Source: Deinococcus sp.
GTDB lineage: Bacteria > Deinococcota > Deinococci > Deinococcales > Deinococcaceae
Assembly (NCBI RefSeq): GCF_018260405.1
Contig: NZ_JAGLBG010000026.1
Span: 1-29,848, forward strand
Length of the DNA stretch: 29,848 bases
Direction of reading: 5' to 3'
The stretch's first letter is position 1. Each line of letters opens with the position of its first letter. Positions 15,600 to 22,917 of the stretch are shown here, in pieces. The notes under the pieces were generated by a model that ran no database searches, was not told where the DNA came from, and saw nothing but the letters and a program-made list of their open reading frames with translations. Both the position numbers and the translations under genes were made by a program.

Positions 15600-16880
15600 A
15601 TGAGAGCCTATACCCTCCTGGCCCCGCTTCTTGTGCTTGTAGCAACTGTGGGGCTGGGGCAGAGTGTGCGGACAGTACATCCGGCCGACAGTACATTCAA
15701 AAAGCTCGATACGGCGCTGCATACCCTGTTCAGTAAACTTGGGCTGATTCGGGGGCCGGTCTACGGCGTCCTTCTCTCGCAACCCCAGCGCCGGGCCAGC
15801 GATTACGCCGCCGGACTGCGTGCCCGCACCCTGGAACTGAACTGGTCACTGGCTGAACCGGCCAACACTGCCTGGAACAGTGCCTACCTGAATTCCAAGC
15901 TGGCCGAATATCAGGAAGACCGCAGGGCCGGGTTTCAGGTGGTGCTGGACTTCGGCATACAGTATCCGCCCCGCTGGGTCATGGACGGCCCGGATACTCA
16001 CTTTGTCGATCAAGACGGCGCGAACTACAACAGCGCCAGCTCCGGAGCCAATCCGCTTAACGCCGTGTTCAATCAGGCGGTGCGCGACAAGCAGGCCGCC
16101 TATATTCACCACGTTTTTCAGGTGCTTGGCCACAATTTTTTGGCGGTGCGCCTGGGCTTCGGGCGATACGGCGAAATCGGCTATCCGCCCGTGGCGCCGG
16201 GAGCCAACAGCTACTGGGGCTTCGATCAGCTGGCGCTGGGCAAGCGTCCGGGGCTGGCCCGTGGCGTCGGCCTCAACCCGGTACCCCACTGGCAGGCTGG
16301 CGCAGGCCCGGTCGGTGCCGAGGAACAGCAGCAAGCCCTGGTGCTAACCGGGTGGTATCTGGAAGCACTGGGCAATTACCAGGACTGGCAGATCGAAACT
16401 GTGCGGCGTGACTACCAGGGCCGACTGTTTATGCTGTACCCGTCGTTCGGAATGCGGCCCGGCCAGCTCGGGGCTGCCGTTACCGGGGGACTCCGTGGGC
16501 AATCGCCTGCCGAGCGCAACACCGATTTGCAACGCGGACTAGATTTCGAGCGACTGGTCTGGCGCATCAGGGACCCGCTGGTTTCACCCTACACGACCTG
16601 GCTGGACGCCGACGGCGACTTCATCAACGACGCCAGCAGCGACCCGACCTTCTGGAGTCCGGTGCACTATCTGGTGCTGCTGTCTTCCCAGAATTCCCGG
16701 AATCTACAGGTTTGGGGTGAGAATACCGGGGCCAACAGCGTGGCCGATCTGGAACGCTGCCTTCAGCGTGTCCGGGCGTACCAGCTTGGGGGGATGTTCT
16801 GGGCCTTCAACGAGGATCTCTATAGCGGCCAGCACGCCTCTATAGAACAGCTCAAGGAGGCGCTGTCCAGGAGGCAGTAA
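15600..16880 (+). CDS. Secreted (beta/alpha)8-barrel glycoside hydrolase-like protein
   Basis: A 426-aa exported protein (signal peptide MRAYTLLAPLLVLVATVGLG, cleavage about residue 20). The body looks like a TIM-barrel glycosidase related to beta-galactosidase (GH42/GH35) or beta-amylase (GH14) type enzymes: ELNWSLAEP and VVLDFGIQYPPRWVMDG in the early strands, VRLGFGRYGEIGYPPV with a likely acid/base Glu192, and LQVWGENTGANS with a likely nucleophile Glu374. GGMFWAFNEDL lies near the end. The substrate is unknown. It is convergent with the GH114-like gene and sits at the edge of the polysaccharide cluster, so it may trim the polymer. The ATG at 15600 is preceded by GAGGAGC 11 bases upstream, a little far. 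A longer in-frame start at 15537 would bury the signal peptide. Confidence 0.65.
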   Translation: MRAYTLLAPLLVLVATVGLGQSVRTVHPADSTFKKLDTALHTLFSKLGLIRGPVYGVLLSQPQRRASDYAAGLRARTLELNWSLAEPANTAWNSAYLNSKLAEYQEDRRAGFQVVLDFGIQYPPRWVMDGPDTHFVDQDGANYNSASSGANPLNAVFNQAVRDKQAAYIHHVFQVLGHNFLAVRLGFGRYGEIGYPPVAPGANSYWGFDQLALGKRPGLARGVGLNPVPHWQAGAGPVGAEEQQQALVLTGWYLEALGNYQDWQIETVRRDYQGRLFMLYPSFGMRPGQLGAAVTGGLRGQSPAERNTDLQRGLDFERLVWRIRDPLVSPYTTWLDADGDFINDASSDPTFWSPVHYLVLLSSQNSRNLQVWGENTGANSVADLERCLQRVRAYQLGGMFWAFNEDLYSGQHASIEQLKEALSRRQ

Positions 16881-16897
16881 TACGGACTGCGCTCAGC
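16881..16897 (-). repeat. Copy of the short intergenic motif GAGCGNAGTCCGTA
   Basis: TACGGACTGCGCTCAGC follows the TAA of the glycosidase gene without a gap. The reverse complement, GCTGAGCGCAGTCCGTA, matches the motif next to the stop codon of the deacetylase gene at 27305 (TTGAGCGGAGTCCGTA) and the ends of the repeats at 3411 and 7210. Confidence 0.5.
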
Positions 16898-16987
16898 CGC
16901 AGAACAGGGCAGGCCCCTTCGAGGGTGCCATTTTGCCCAAGAGAGCACCGCCTGTGCCCCCATAACAAAAGGTCCCTATCCTTGCCT

Positions 16988-17935
16988 TCAGGGTTGCGGC
17001 ACAATCAGGCGGTCTAGATTCCGCTCGGCAAGGTAAGGCACCAGTCCGGCAGACCGGGCGCGGGCAGCAACACTTTTCATCAGTTCCGGCTGATCGGCAT
17101 ATTCGATGGTCAGGACTGGTTTGGCGGCCTTTTGCCACAGGCGGTAATTCGAGAGCAGTTCGGTCTGCCGCTCCGGTTCGGTCGGCTGGTTGGTGGCATA
17201 GACGAATGTTTCCTCGTTGCCGCTGGCATCGGCGCAGGCCGCGTAACCGGGATCGCGGATCAGCTCGGAGGCATTTTGCGGAATAATGACAAAATTGGGG
17301 TTTTTCGCGCGGGCATGGGCCGCGACCTTGCACACCCAGTTGACCATGTCGGCGCGGGCCGTGGGCCGGCCCGGGTTGCGCTGGTAGCCGTCTATCAGGT
17401 CCATGTAGACGCCGCTGAACCCCTGGGCCATCACCTGATCGAGCTGGGCAAGGGCAATGCTTTGCCAGCCAGGGTCCCAGTACGCCACGTCGTAGTTGCC
17501 GGGCCAGTCGGGATCGGCTCGCAGCAGCCAGCCTGGCGGGCCGACCTTCCAGTCTTGTTGCCAGTACGGGCGGTAGCTTTCCGCCGCGCCCATGCTCAGG
17601 TAGGCCACCAGCCAGCGCCCCTGCGCCGCCGTACTCACCTCCCTACTGGTCCACGGCTGGCCGCTATCGTCAAAGGGATCGACGACCACCAGCTCAAAGG
17701 GCGACGTGACCACCGCACCCAGCCGGGCCGCGCTGTACCCGGTCAGTTGCACTGCCCAGCGCTTTACGCTGCCCAGCGCCGGGCGGGCCGGAACCGGTGG
17801 GCGTGGCACTGGTGTAGGTGGCACTGGCACAGCAGCGGAGTTTCCTGAAGCCGGTCTGTCTGCTGCCTTCCTAGGCGTTTGCGAACAAGCAGCCAGCATC
17901 AGCAGGGGAAGGCAGGCCAGAGCGAGCGGATTCAT
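16988..17935 (-). CDS. GH114-like lipoprotein (endo-alpha-1,4-polygalactosaminidase family)
   Basis: A 315-aa lipoprotein: signal MNPLALACLPLLMLAAC with lipobox cysteine at 17, then a proline-rich tether (35-52), then a TIM-barrel domain of the GH114 type from residue 59. Landmarks are RWAVQLTGYS, FELVVVDPFD, LVAYLSMGAAESYRPYW, GNYDVAYWDPGWQ, GFSGVYMDLIDGYQ (candidate catalytic Asp179) and NEETFVYATNQ (candidate Glu241/242). GH114 enzymes cut alpha-1,4-linked galactosamine polymers, such as fungal galactosaminogalactan. It should act at the cell surface on the polymer deacetylated by the CE18-like gene of the same operon. The start ATG overlaps the upstream gene's stop by four bases (ATGA), indicating coupled translation. 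It is the last gene of a three-gene minus-strand operon. Confidence 0.8.
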   Translation of the reverse strand: MNPLALACLPLLMLAACSQTPRKAADRPASGNSAAVPVPPTPVPRPPVPARPALGSVKRWAVQLTGYSAARLGAVVTSPFELVVVDPFDDSGQPWTSREVSTAAQGRWLVAYLSMGAAESYRPYWQQDWKVGPPGWLLRADPDWPGNYDVAYWDPGWQSIALAQLDQVMAQGFSGVYMDLIDGYQRNPGRPTARADMVNWVCKVAAHARAKNPNFVIIPQNASELIRDPGYAACADASGNEETFVYATNQPTEPERQTELLSNYRLWQKAAKPVLTIEYADQPELMKSVAARARSAGLVPYLAERNLDRLIVPQP

Positions 17936-18681
17936 GTTGACTCCAGACTAACCCATCCACCCGCTAGGGTCAGGCCACGGTTACTGACAAAGGTCGGCAG
18001 CCCGGAGGCGGCGGCCAGTTGCCGGGCGGCCAGCGCCAGTGCAGGCCGGTCGGCATAGTCCAGGGCATGTACGGCCACCCCAGCGCGGCGGAGTTTGGCC
18101 AGCCAGTGGGCGGTGTACTTTAGCCCCGCTGCGCTGTGCAGGGCGTAGGGGCTATGGCTGGTGCTGAACGCTTCGAACAGGACGCCGCCGCCCGCGCCCA
18201 GCAGCCCGCTTAACTGCGGCCACAGCCCGAATCCCCGGTTGGCCCACAACACTGCCCCCGGAAAACGCTGGCGCAGCAGGCCCAGCAGGGTCAGGGTCGC
18301 CCGGGAATCGGCACTGTCGAGCGTATCGAGCAGCAGCCCGTCGGCGTGTTGCAGCGCCTGCCCGGCCCGCTCTAGCACCGTCCGTTGCCAGTCGGGGTGC
18401 GAGACGTCCACGAGCACGCTGTTCCAGGCGGGATTGGCCCGCAGGTGATAGGCCGCGCTACCCGGCAGGCAGGCCCAGTCCTGTAGCGCATGGTCTTCTC
18501 CCAGGCTCAGGTAAGCCAGCACCTGGGTACCGCCACGCCGCAATTGCCCAAGCTGGGCGGGGGTATACAGCGCTGACTGCACCGCCACCCGCGCAAAGGT
18601 GCCCAGGGTCGCCACGGCGGGCGCATTCGCCGGGCCGTAGTACACCGCCAGCGTGGGCGCGGGGTCAGCGAGAAACGACAT
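17932..18681 (-). CDS. PelA hydrolase-domain-like (GH114/GH166 superfamily) protein
   Basis: A 249-aa protein resembling the N-terminal glycoside hydrolase domain of PelA (GH166) and its GH114 relatives. Visible features: LAVYYGPANAPAVATLG at the N-terminus, VLAYLSLGEDHAL (55-67), LVDVSHPDWQRTVLE (90-104), DGLLLDTLDSADS (candidate catalytic Asp119) and GGVLFEAFSTSHSPY (candidate Glu170). PelA-type hydrolases cut partly deacetylated GalNAc/GalN polymer. No signal peptide is visible, and an in-frame TGA lies immediately before the ATG, so the start is fixed by AGGTGAG six bases upstream. The protein therefore seems to be cytosolic or exported in an unrecognised way, unlike both its operon partners. 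It overlaps the deacetylase gene by 17 bp and the GH114-like gene by 4 bp. Confidence 0.7.
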   Translation of the reverse strand: MSFLADPAPTLAVYYGPANAPAVATLGTFARVAVQSALYTPAQLGQLRRGGTQVLAYLSLGEDHALQDWACLPGSAAYHLRANPAWNSVLVDVSHPDWQRTVLERAGQALQHADGLLLDTLDSADSRATLTLLGLLRQRFPGAVLWANRGFGLWPQLSGLLGAGGGVLFEAFSTSHSPYALHSAAGLKYTAHWLAKLRRAGVAVHALDYADRPALALAARQLAAASGLPTFVSNRGLTLAGGWVSLEST

Positions 18682-20764
18682 TCACGCTCACCTGCCCCTG
18701 CACGTCTCCACTTTGCAGCCGTAGCGGGGTTAGGGTGGCCGGGCCATAAACCTCACCCGCGACGCCGCCGGTCAGCAGGTAGGGCAGCGCCCGATTCCCG
18801 GCCTGCCCGCCTAGGGAAGGGGCTGGGCCAGGCCGGGACGCGGTCAGGAGCACTGAATTTTTGCGGCGATCATACAGGCCGCTCAGGGTTGCGTCGTCCT
18901 GGGCGTGCAGGGTGCGGGTGCGGCGCTCCAGATACCGGCCCAGGTCGTCCCAGCGCAGGGTGGTCAGCGGCAGGGTCGAGTAGGTGCTGTAGCGCTCAAG
19001 CAGCGCCCGCACCCAGTCGGTTGCCAGGCTCCGGCCAGGGGCGTATTCGTGCAGGTTGGGCTGGTGCATGTAGTGCGGAAACGCCTGACCGGCGAGCAGG
19101 TGCCCCAACGCCAGGCTGCTTTCTTGGGCCAGCACTTCGTCGTAACTCAGGTCGTGGTTCCAGTGGGGCGCGCTGCCCCCAGGCCCGTACACCCCGTTGT
19201 AGTAGGCCACTTCCTCCTGCGCGGTGGTCACGAAGTAAGCCAGGCCGTTGGGCCAGCGCGGCACCAGAAAAAGAGCCGGGTTCAGTGGATGAACCACCCC
19301 GCAGGTCGGGCAGGCCGGGTCCCACTGACTGGCGACACTGTGGTTCGAGGCCAGGTACAGCACCCCCAGTTGCTGCGCGGCGCTAAGCAGCCCGGTGTTA
19401 CTGCGCCGCAGCCCCAGGTCTTGCTTGGTTCCGGTAGGGGCGCCCGCGTCGTGTGTGCCGTCGTCGTTTGGGTCGAGGTAGCCCAGGCCCGACTGCTCGC
19501 CCGTGACCACGCTGTGCTCGTTGAAGTTCAGGCCCAGCTGCGCTCCGAGTGCAAAGTTCTCGGCCAGCTGGCGTGTGGCGGTAGCCTGATCAAGTACGTC
19601 CATCCTCAGGTGATCCCTGGTGTGATTGACCCAGTCGAACGTTCTGGCAAGGCAGCGCGAAGCACTACTCAGCGAGTCGGCGGCCCCCGCCAGCTGCTCG
19701 CGGGTACACAGCGCCGGGGCAGAGGGCTGTGCGCCGCCGCCGTTGAAGGCCACCGCGTAACGGAACTGGCGGGCCAGCGGAAAATCGTGTTGCAGTGCCT
19801 GCTGCTGGTCGCGTACCCCCAGCGCCTCGCTGCCATTAAGACGGAAGCCAGCCCCCGGCCCAGGTGTTCCGCTGGCGGCCCCGCCCCGCGACTTACTGGC
19901 CACCTTTCCAGTCAGAAACCAGTCGTCAATGTCCACCTGTAAAAAGCGGCGGTATTCGCCCAGGTGCACCCCACGGGTCAGCCATTCCAGCAGGCCGTAG
20001 CCTAGCAGCTGCGTGTGCAGTAGCGGGGGGGCCTGCGTCATGGTCAGCAGCAGCCGTTCACGCCCGTCAGGGGCCGTCGAGGTCGCGGCCAGGACCAGCC
20101 CGTTGGCGTCGGTCAGCAGAGGAACGACGTGCTGGCCTTTGCCACTCGGAGAATCGGCGGTCACGCTGGCAGGATAGCTTGGCGCGTAGATCACCGGAAC
20201 AGGCTGAGCCGTCAGGGCCAGCAGGGCCTGTCCGGCAGGCGTGGCCCGCATGGTCGTCTGGCTGACTGCGGCCCCGGCGACTGCCCGCAGGCCGTACTCC
20301 TCGGGCACGGCCCCGGGCCACCCAAACAGGGCCAGCTGCCGCACCCGGAATACCCGCTCGTACTCGAACAGGCTGGCCCACTGGGCACCGGTCAGGGCGC
20401 TGCGCTGTTCTCCGGGTGCGTCTGCCACGGTCAGCAGAGCGCTACTGGTCAAAATGACGCCCTGGTAGCGTCCCACGCCGTCTTGCCGAACCAGGTCGCC
20501 GCCTGTCAGCGGGTGGCTACTGGCATCGAGGATGTCGAAGGGAATACCCGACTGCTGCAACATGCTGCGGGCACTGCTCAGGCCAAAATCCCCCGCGCCA
20601 CTGCTTAGCACCAGCACCTTCAGCATGACCTTGTCCGGTTGCAGCGTTGCCCCAGGCGTCAGCGCCGGTAATAGTGCTGCTGCCGGAGCCGCTGACGTAC
20701 CCTGGCCCAGGGCCGCAGTCAGCCAGAGGAGCAGGAAAACAAGAAGGTGGGCCGGGCGTTTCAT
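18665..20764 (-). CDS. Secreted Agd3/CE18-like polysaccharide deacetylase (paralogue 1)
   Basis: A 699-aa exported protein (signal peptide 1-20, LLVFLLLWLTAALG). The N-terminal half (48-265) is a flavodoxin-like/binding module beginning VMLKVLVLSSGAGDFGLSSA. The catalytic half has RRFLQVDIDDWFL (DIDD, 278-281; polysaccharide-deacetylase motif 1) and FDWVNHTRDHLRMD (HTRDH, 381-385; motif 2 H-T-x-x-H), giving the Asp-His-His metal site. Later come SGLGYLDPNDDGTHD and YLASNHSVASQWD. This arrangement matches Agd3 (CE18), which deacetylates GalNAc residues of galactosaminogalactan. It is the first gene of an operon with the two GH114-superfamily genes. The ATG at 20764 gives the signal peptide, though I see no Shine-Dalgarno; a longer frame would add 29 unlikely residues. 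A paralogue lies at 27305..29464. Confidence 0.78.
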   Translation of the reverse strand: MKRPAHLLVFLLLWLTAALGQGTSAAPAAALLPALTPGATLQPDKVMLKVLVLSSGAGDFGLSSARSMLQQSGIPFDILDASSHPLTGGDLVRQDGVGRYQGVILTSSALLTVADAPGEQRSALTGAQWASLFEYERVFRVRQLALFGWPGAVPEEYGLRAVAGAAVSQTTMRATPAGQALLALTAQPVPVIYAPSYPASVTADSPSGKGQHVVPLLTDANGLVLAATSTAPDGRERLLLTMTQAPPLLHTQLLGYGLLEWLTRGVHLGEYRRFLQVDIDDWFLTGKVASKSRGGAASGTPGPGAGFRLNGSEALGVRDQQQALQHDFPLARQFRYAVAFNGGGAQPSAPALCTREQLAGAADSLSSASRCLARTFDWVNHTRDHLRMDVLDQATATRQLAENFALGAQLGLNFNEHSVVTGEQSGLGYLDPNDDGTHDAGAPTGTKQDLGLRRSNTGLLSAAQQLGVLYLASNHSVASQWDPACPTCGVVHPLNPALFLVPRWPNGLAYFVTTAQEEVAYYNGVYGPGGSAPHWNHDLSYDEVLAQESSLALGHLLAGQAFPHYMHQPNLHEYAPGRSLATDWVRALLERYSTYSTLPLTTLRWDDLGRYLERRTRTLHAQDDATLSGLYDRRKNSVLLTASRPGPAPSLGGQAGNRALPYLLTGGVAGEVYGPATLTPLRLQSGDVQGQVSVNVVSR

Positions 20765-20884
20765 ATCAGGTACACAGCTTCGCAGTTTAAACGAGCTGGT
20801 CACGATTGGTACGTTGAGCCGCCTAGCTATTCGGTACTGGGGGGGTTCCATACCGCGCAGTCCTGTAGTTCCTGTGACTCACTA

Positions 20885-20994
20885 GACCTCTTGCAAAAGT
20901 CGCCCGGTTATTCTAATTAGGTTTGCTCCTACTCGCCCTGCCCGGCCAAAGTGGGGATTCGGGGCGGCCCGACCCCCCACTTTCGCAAGAGGTC
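20885..20994. mobile_element. MITE-like element, 110 bp
   Basis: Terminal inverted repeats GACCTCTTGCAAAAGTCG (left) and, read inward from the right end, GACCTCTTGCGAAAGTGG match at 16 of 18 positions. TA flanks both sides (20883..20884 and 20995..20996), as for a TA target duplication. The interior is GC-rich and too short for a gene. The ends look like those of an IS family (IS5-type is my guess), so it is probably mobilised in trans. Confidence 0.75.
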
Positions 20995-21053
20995 TACTGT
21001 CTGGGACTCGCCGATTTCATCCCCCAGTGTGGGGGGATAGGGTCGCAGTCCGT

Positions 21054-21164
21054 ATGATACCCAGCTGGCAGACCGGGTCTAAAGTTACTGTGTGGCAGCG
21101 CTTTCAGCCTATTCTGGTGCAGCGCAATCCGGAGTATGGTAAGCCGCGTGCCTACGCGCTGTAA
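21054..21164 (+). CDS. Possible 36-aa ORF or gene remnant
   Basis: ATG at 21054 to TAA at 21164. The translation begins MIPSWQTGSKVTVWQRFQPI and ends NPEYGKPRAYAL. It has protein-like composition but no recognised family and no clear ribosome site. It lies between the MITE and pelF and may be the tail of a lost gene. Confidence 0.2.
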   Translation: MIPSWQTGSKVTVWQRFQPILVQRNPEYGKPRAYAL

Positions 21165-21297
21165 GAATTCTGCGCGGGGCTCCGTCCTAAATTGGTGGCA
21201 GAGCTGTTCCCTGCGTTTCTCTGCTCATTTGCCATCCCCTCACCTCTGCACCCCCAAATTTCCGTCCTGCTGCGCCCGCACGACCTCTGTTTCCCCT

Positions 21298-22917
21298 ATG
21301 ACCTTACCTGCCGTTTCCCTGCCCGTGGGCCAGCATTTCGCTGCCCGGATCGCACTGTATACCGAGGGCACCTATCCTCAGGCCCACGGGGGGGTCAGCG
21401 TCTGGGTCGACCAGCTGGTTCGCGGGCTGCCCGATCATCATTTCTCGGTGCAGGCCATCAGCGGGCTGCCGTATCTCCGCGCCGCCCTAAGCATACCCGG
21501 CAACGTAGAGGTTACGCAGATTCCGCTGTGGGGGCCGCCGCCTGGGCGAAGTGGGGGAACGGTCCAGAACCGGGCGCAGCGCGGCGACTTTCAGGCGCAG
21601 GTGCTCCGGGCTTACGGTGAACTGCTTGAAGGTCTGTGCCGCCTCGATCTGGACCAGTTCTGTGACGCGCTGCGCCGCCTGAGCAGTCTGGGACTCCAGG
21701 GCAGCCTGACCCCGGCGCTAGACAGTGCCCGCGCCGCGCAGCTGACCTTGCAAGTCTGGCACGCGCAGGCCACCGGTCAGGCCGGCGCGCCGCAAAACCG
21801 CCACCGCCCGCGCCTGCCCCGGCCCAGTGTGGCCGACGCCCTGGAAGTGCAGGTCTGGCTGGAACATGCCCTGCGGCCCCTGTGCAGCCGCCCACCGGAG
21901 GCCGACGTGGGGCACGCGGTTAGCAACGGGTTCGCGGCGCTGCTGGCCCTGCACGGCTACTGGCAGCGCGGCACGCCATTTCTGTTGACCGAGCACGGAA
22001 TTTACCTGCGTGAGCGGTACATCGAGTTCCGGCACACTAGTCTCTCGCCGGGCTACAAGACCATGCTGCTGCGGTTTTACCGCCTGCTGTGTTCGGCGGC
22101 CTACCGTGAAGCGGCGCTGGTGCTGCCGGGGTCGCACTACAACCGCCGCTGGGAGGAAAAACTGGGAGCCGCGCCCGACAAGGTGCAGTGCATTTACAAC
22201 GGCATTGACCCCAGTATCTTTCCCCCGGCGGAAAGCGAGCCTGAGCAGCCGGTGGTTAGCTGGGTAGGCCGGGTAGACCCCCTTAAGGACCTCGAAACGC
22301 TGATTCGCGCCTTCGATCTGGTGCGCCGCCGCCGCCCCGACGCCCGCCTGCGGCTGTTCGGCGGAACCCCGGCGGGCAATGAGGGCTACGAGCTGCACTG
22401 CCGTCAGGTGGCCGCCGGACTGAACCTGGATCAGCATGTGGCCTTCGAGGGGCGGGTGGCCGACATCACCGATGCCTACCGCGCCGGGCAGGTCGTGGCC
22501 CTGACCAGTGTCAGCGAGGGGTTTCCTTACACCGTGATCGAGGCGATGGCTATGGGCCGCCCGCCTGTAGCGACGCGGGTGGGCGGCGTCCCCGAGGCGG
22601 TGGGCGACGCCGGACTGATTGTGCGCCCACGTGACCCGATAGGGGTCGCCAGCGCTCTTATTCGCCTGCTGGACGACTACGACCTGCGTCAGCGTCTGGG
22701 AAAGGCCGCCCGCGAACGGGTCATGAGCTTCTTTACGCTCGACGGCTGCCTGGAAGCTTACCGCCGAGCCTATCCGCTGGCGCGTTCGGGAGGCCGGGGG
22801 CCAGCAGCGGCCAACGAGCCACGGCAGACGGCGGGCCAGCAGTACGACCCGGACCCTGACGACCTCAGCCAGTTGAACTGGTTTTCGGACCTGCAAATTT
22901 CACTGGGGAAACAGTGA
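21298..22917 (+). CDS. pelF: PelF-type glycosyltransferase (DUF3492 + GT4)
   Basis: A 539-aa cytosolic GT-B glycosyltransferase. The N-terminal DUF3492 region has the PelF hallmark IALYTEGTYPQAHGGVSVWV followed by DQLVRGLP (19-45). The C-terminal GT4 domain has LLTEHGIYLRERYIEFR, CIYNGIDPSIFPPAE, VSWVGRVDPLKDLETLIRAF and the EX7E donor motif EGFPYTVIE (E407 and E415), then MGRPPVATRVGGVPEAVG. PelF polymerises the Pel backbone from a UDP-sugar in the cytoplasm, usually with PelDEG in the membrane. The middle (about residues 90-200) is rich in basic and proline residues. The ATG at 21298 has no Shine-Dalgarno, so the start is the least certain point. It overlaps the next gene by GTGA. Confidence 0.85.
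   Translation: MTLPAVSLPVGQHFAARIALYTEGTYPQAHGGVSVWVDQLVRGLPDHHFSVQAISGLPYLRAALSIPGNVEVTQIPLWGPPPGRSGGTVQNRAQRGDFQAQVLRAYGELLEGLCRLDLDQFCDALRRLSSLGLQGSLTPALDSARAAQLTLQVWHAQATGQAGAPQNRHRPRLPRPSVADALEVQVWLEHALRPLCSRPPEADVGHAVSNGFAALLALHGYWQRGTPFLLTEHGIYLRERYIEFRHTSLSPGYKTMLLRFYRLLCSAAYREAALVLPGSHYNRRWEEKLGAAPDKVQCIYNGIDPSIFPPAESEPEQPVVSWVGRVDPLKDLETLIRAFDLVRRRRPDARLRLFGGTPAGNEGYELHCRQVAAGLNLDQHVAFEGRVADITDAYRAGQVVALTSVSEGFPYTVIEAMAMGRPPVATRVGGVPEAVGDAGLIVRPRDPIGVASALIRLLDDYDLRQRLGKAARERVMSFFTLDGCLEAYRRAYPLARSGGRGPAAANEPRQTAGQQYDPDPDDLSQLNWFSDLQISLGKQ

Larger units (their letters stand above)
20765..21297. other. Divergent intergenic region between the deacetylase operon and the pelF operon
   Basis: About 530 bp that should hold both promoters. 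It contains the 110-bp MITE-like element, a CGCAGTCCGTAT motif (21044..21055), a CCCCCAGTGTGGGGGG dyad (about 21021..21036), and a 36-codon open frame. I could not identify a convincing -35/-10 pair for either operon. The ATG of pelF has pyrimidine-rich sequence and no Shine-Dalgarno before it. Confidence 0.5.

Noticed and set aside
18905..19942. Plus-strand frame of 345 codons opposite the CE18-like gene
   Set aside because: No motif, and the minus strand holds the DIDD and HTxxH deacetylase motifs.
21718..22896. Minus-strand frame of 392 codons opposite pelF
   Set aside because: Shadow of pelF; GT4 motifs are on the plus strand.
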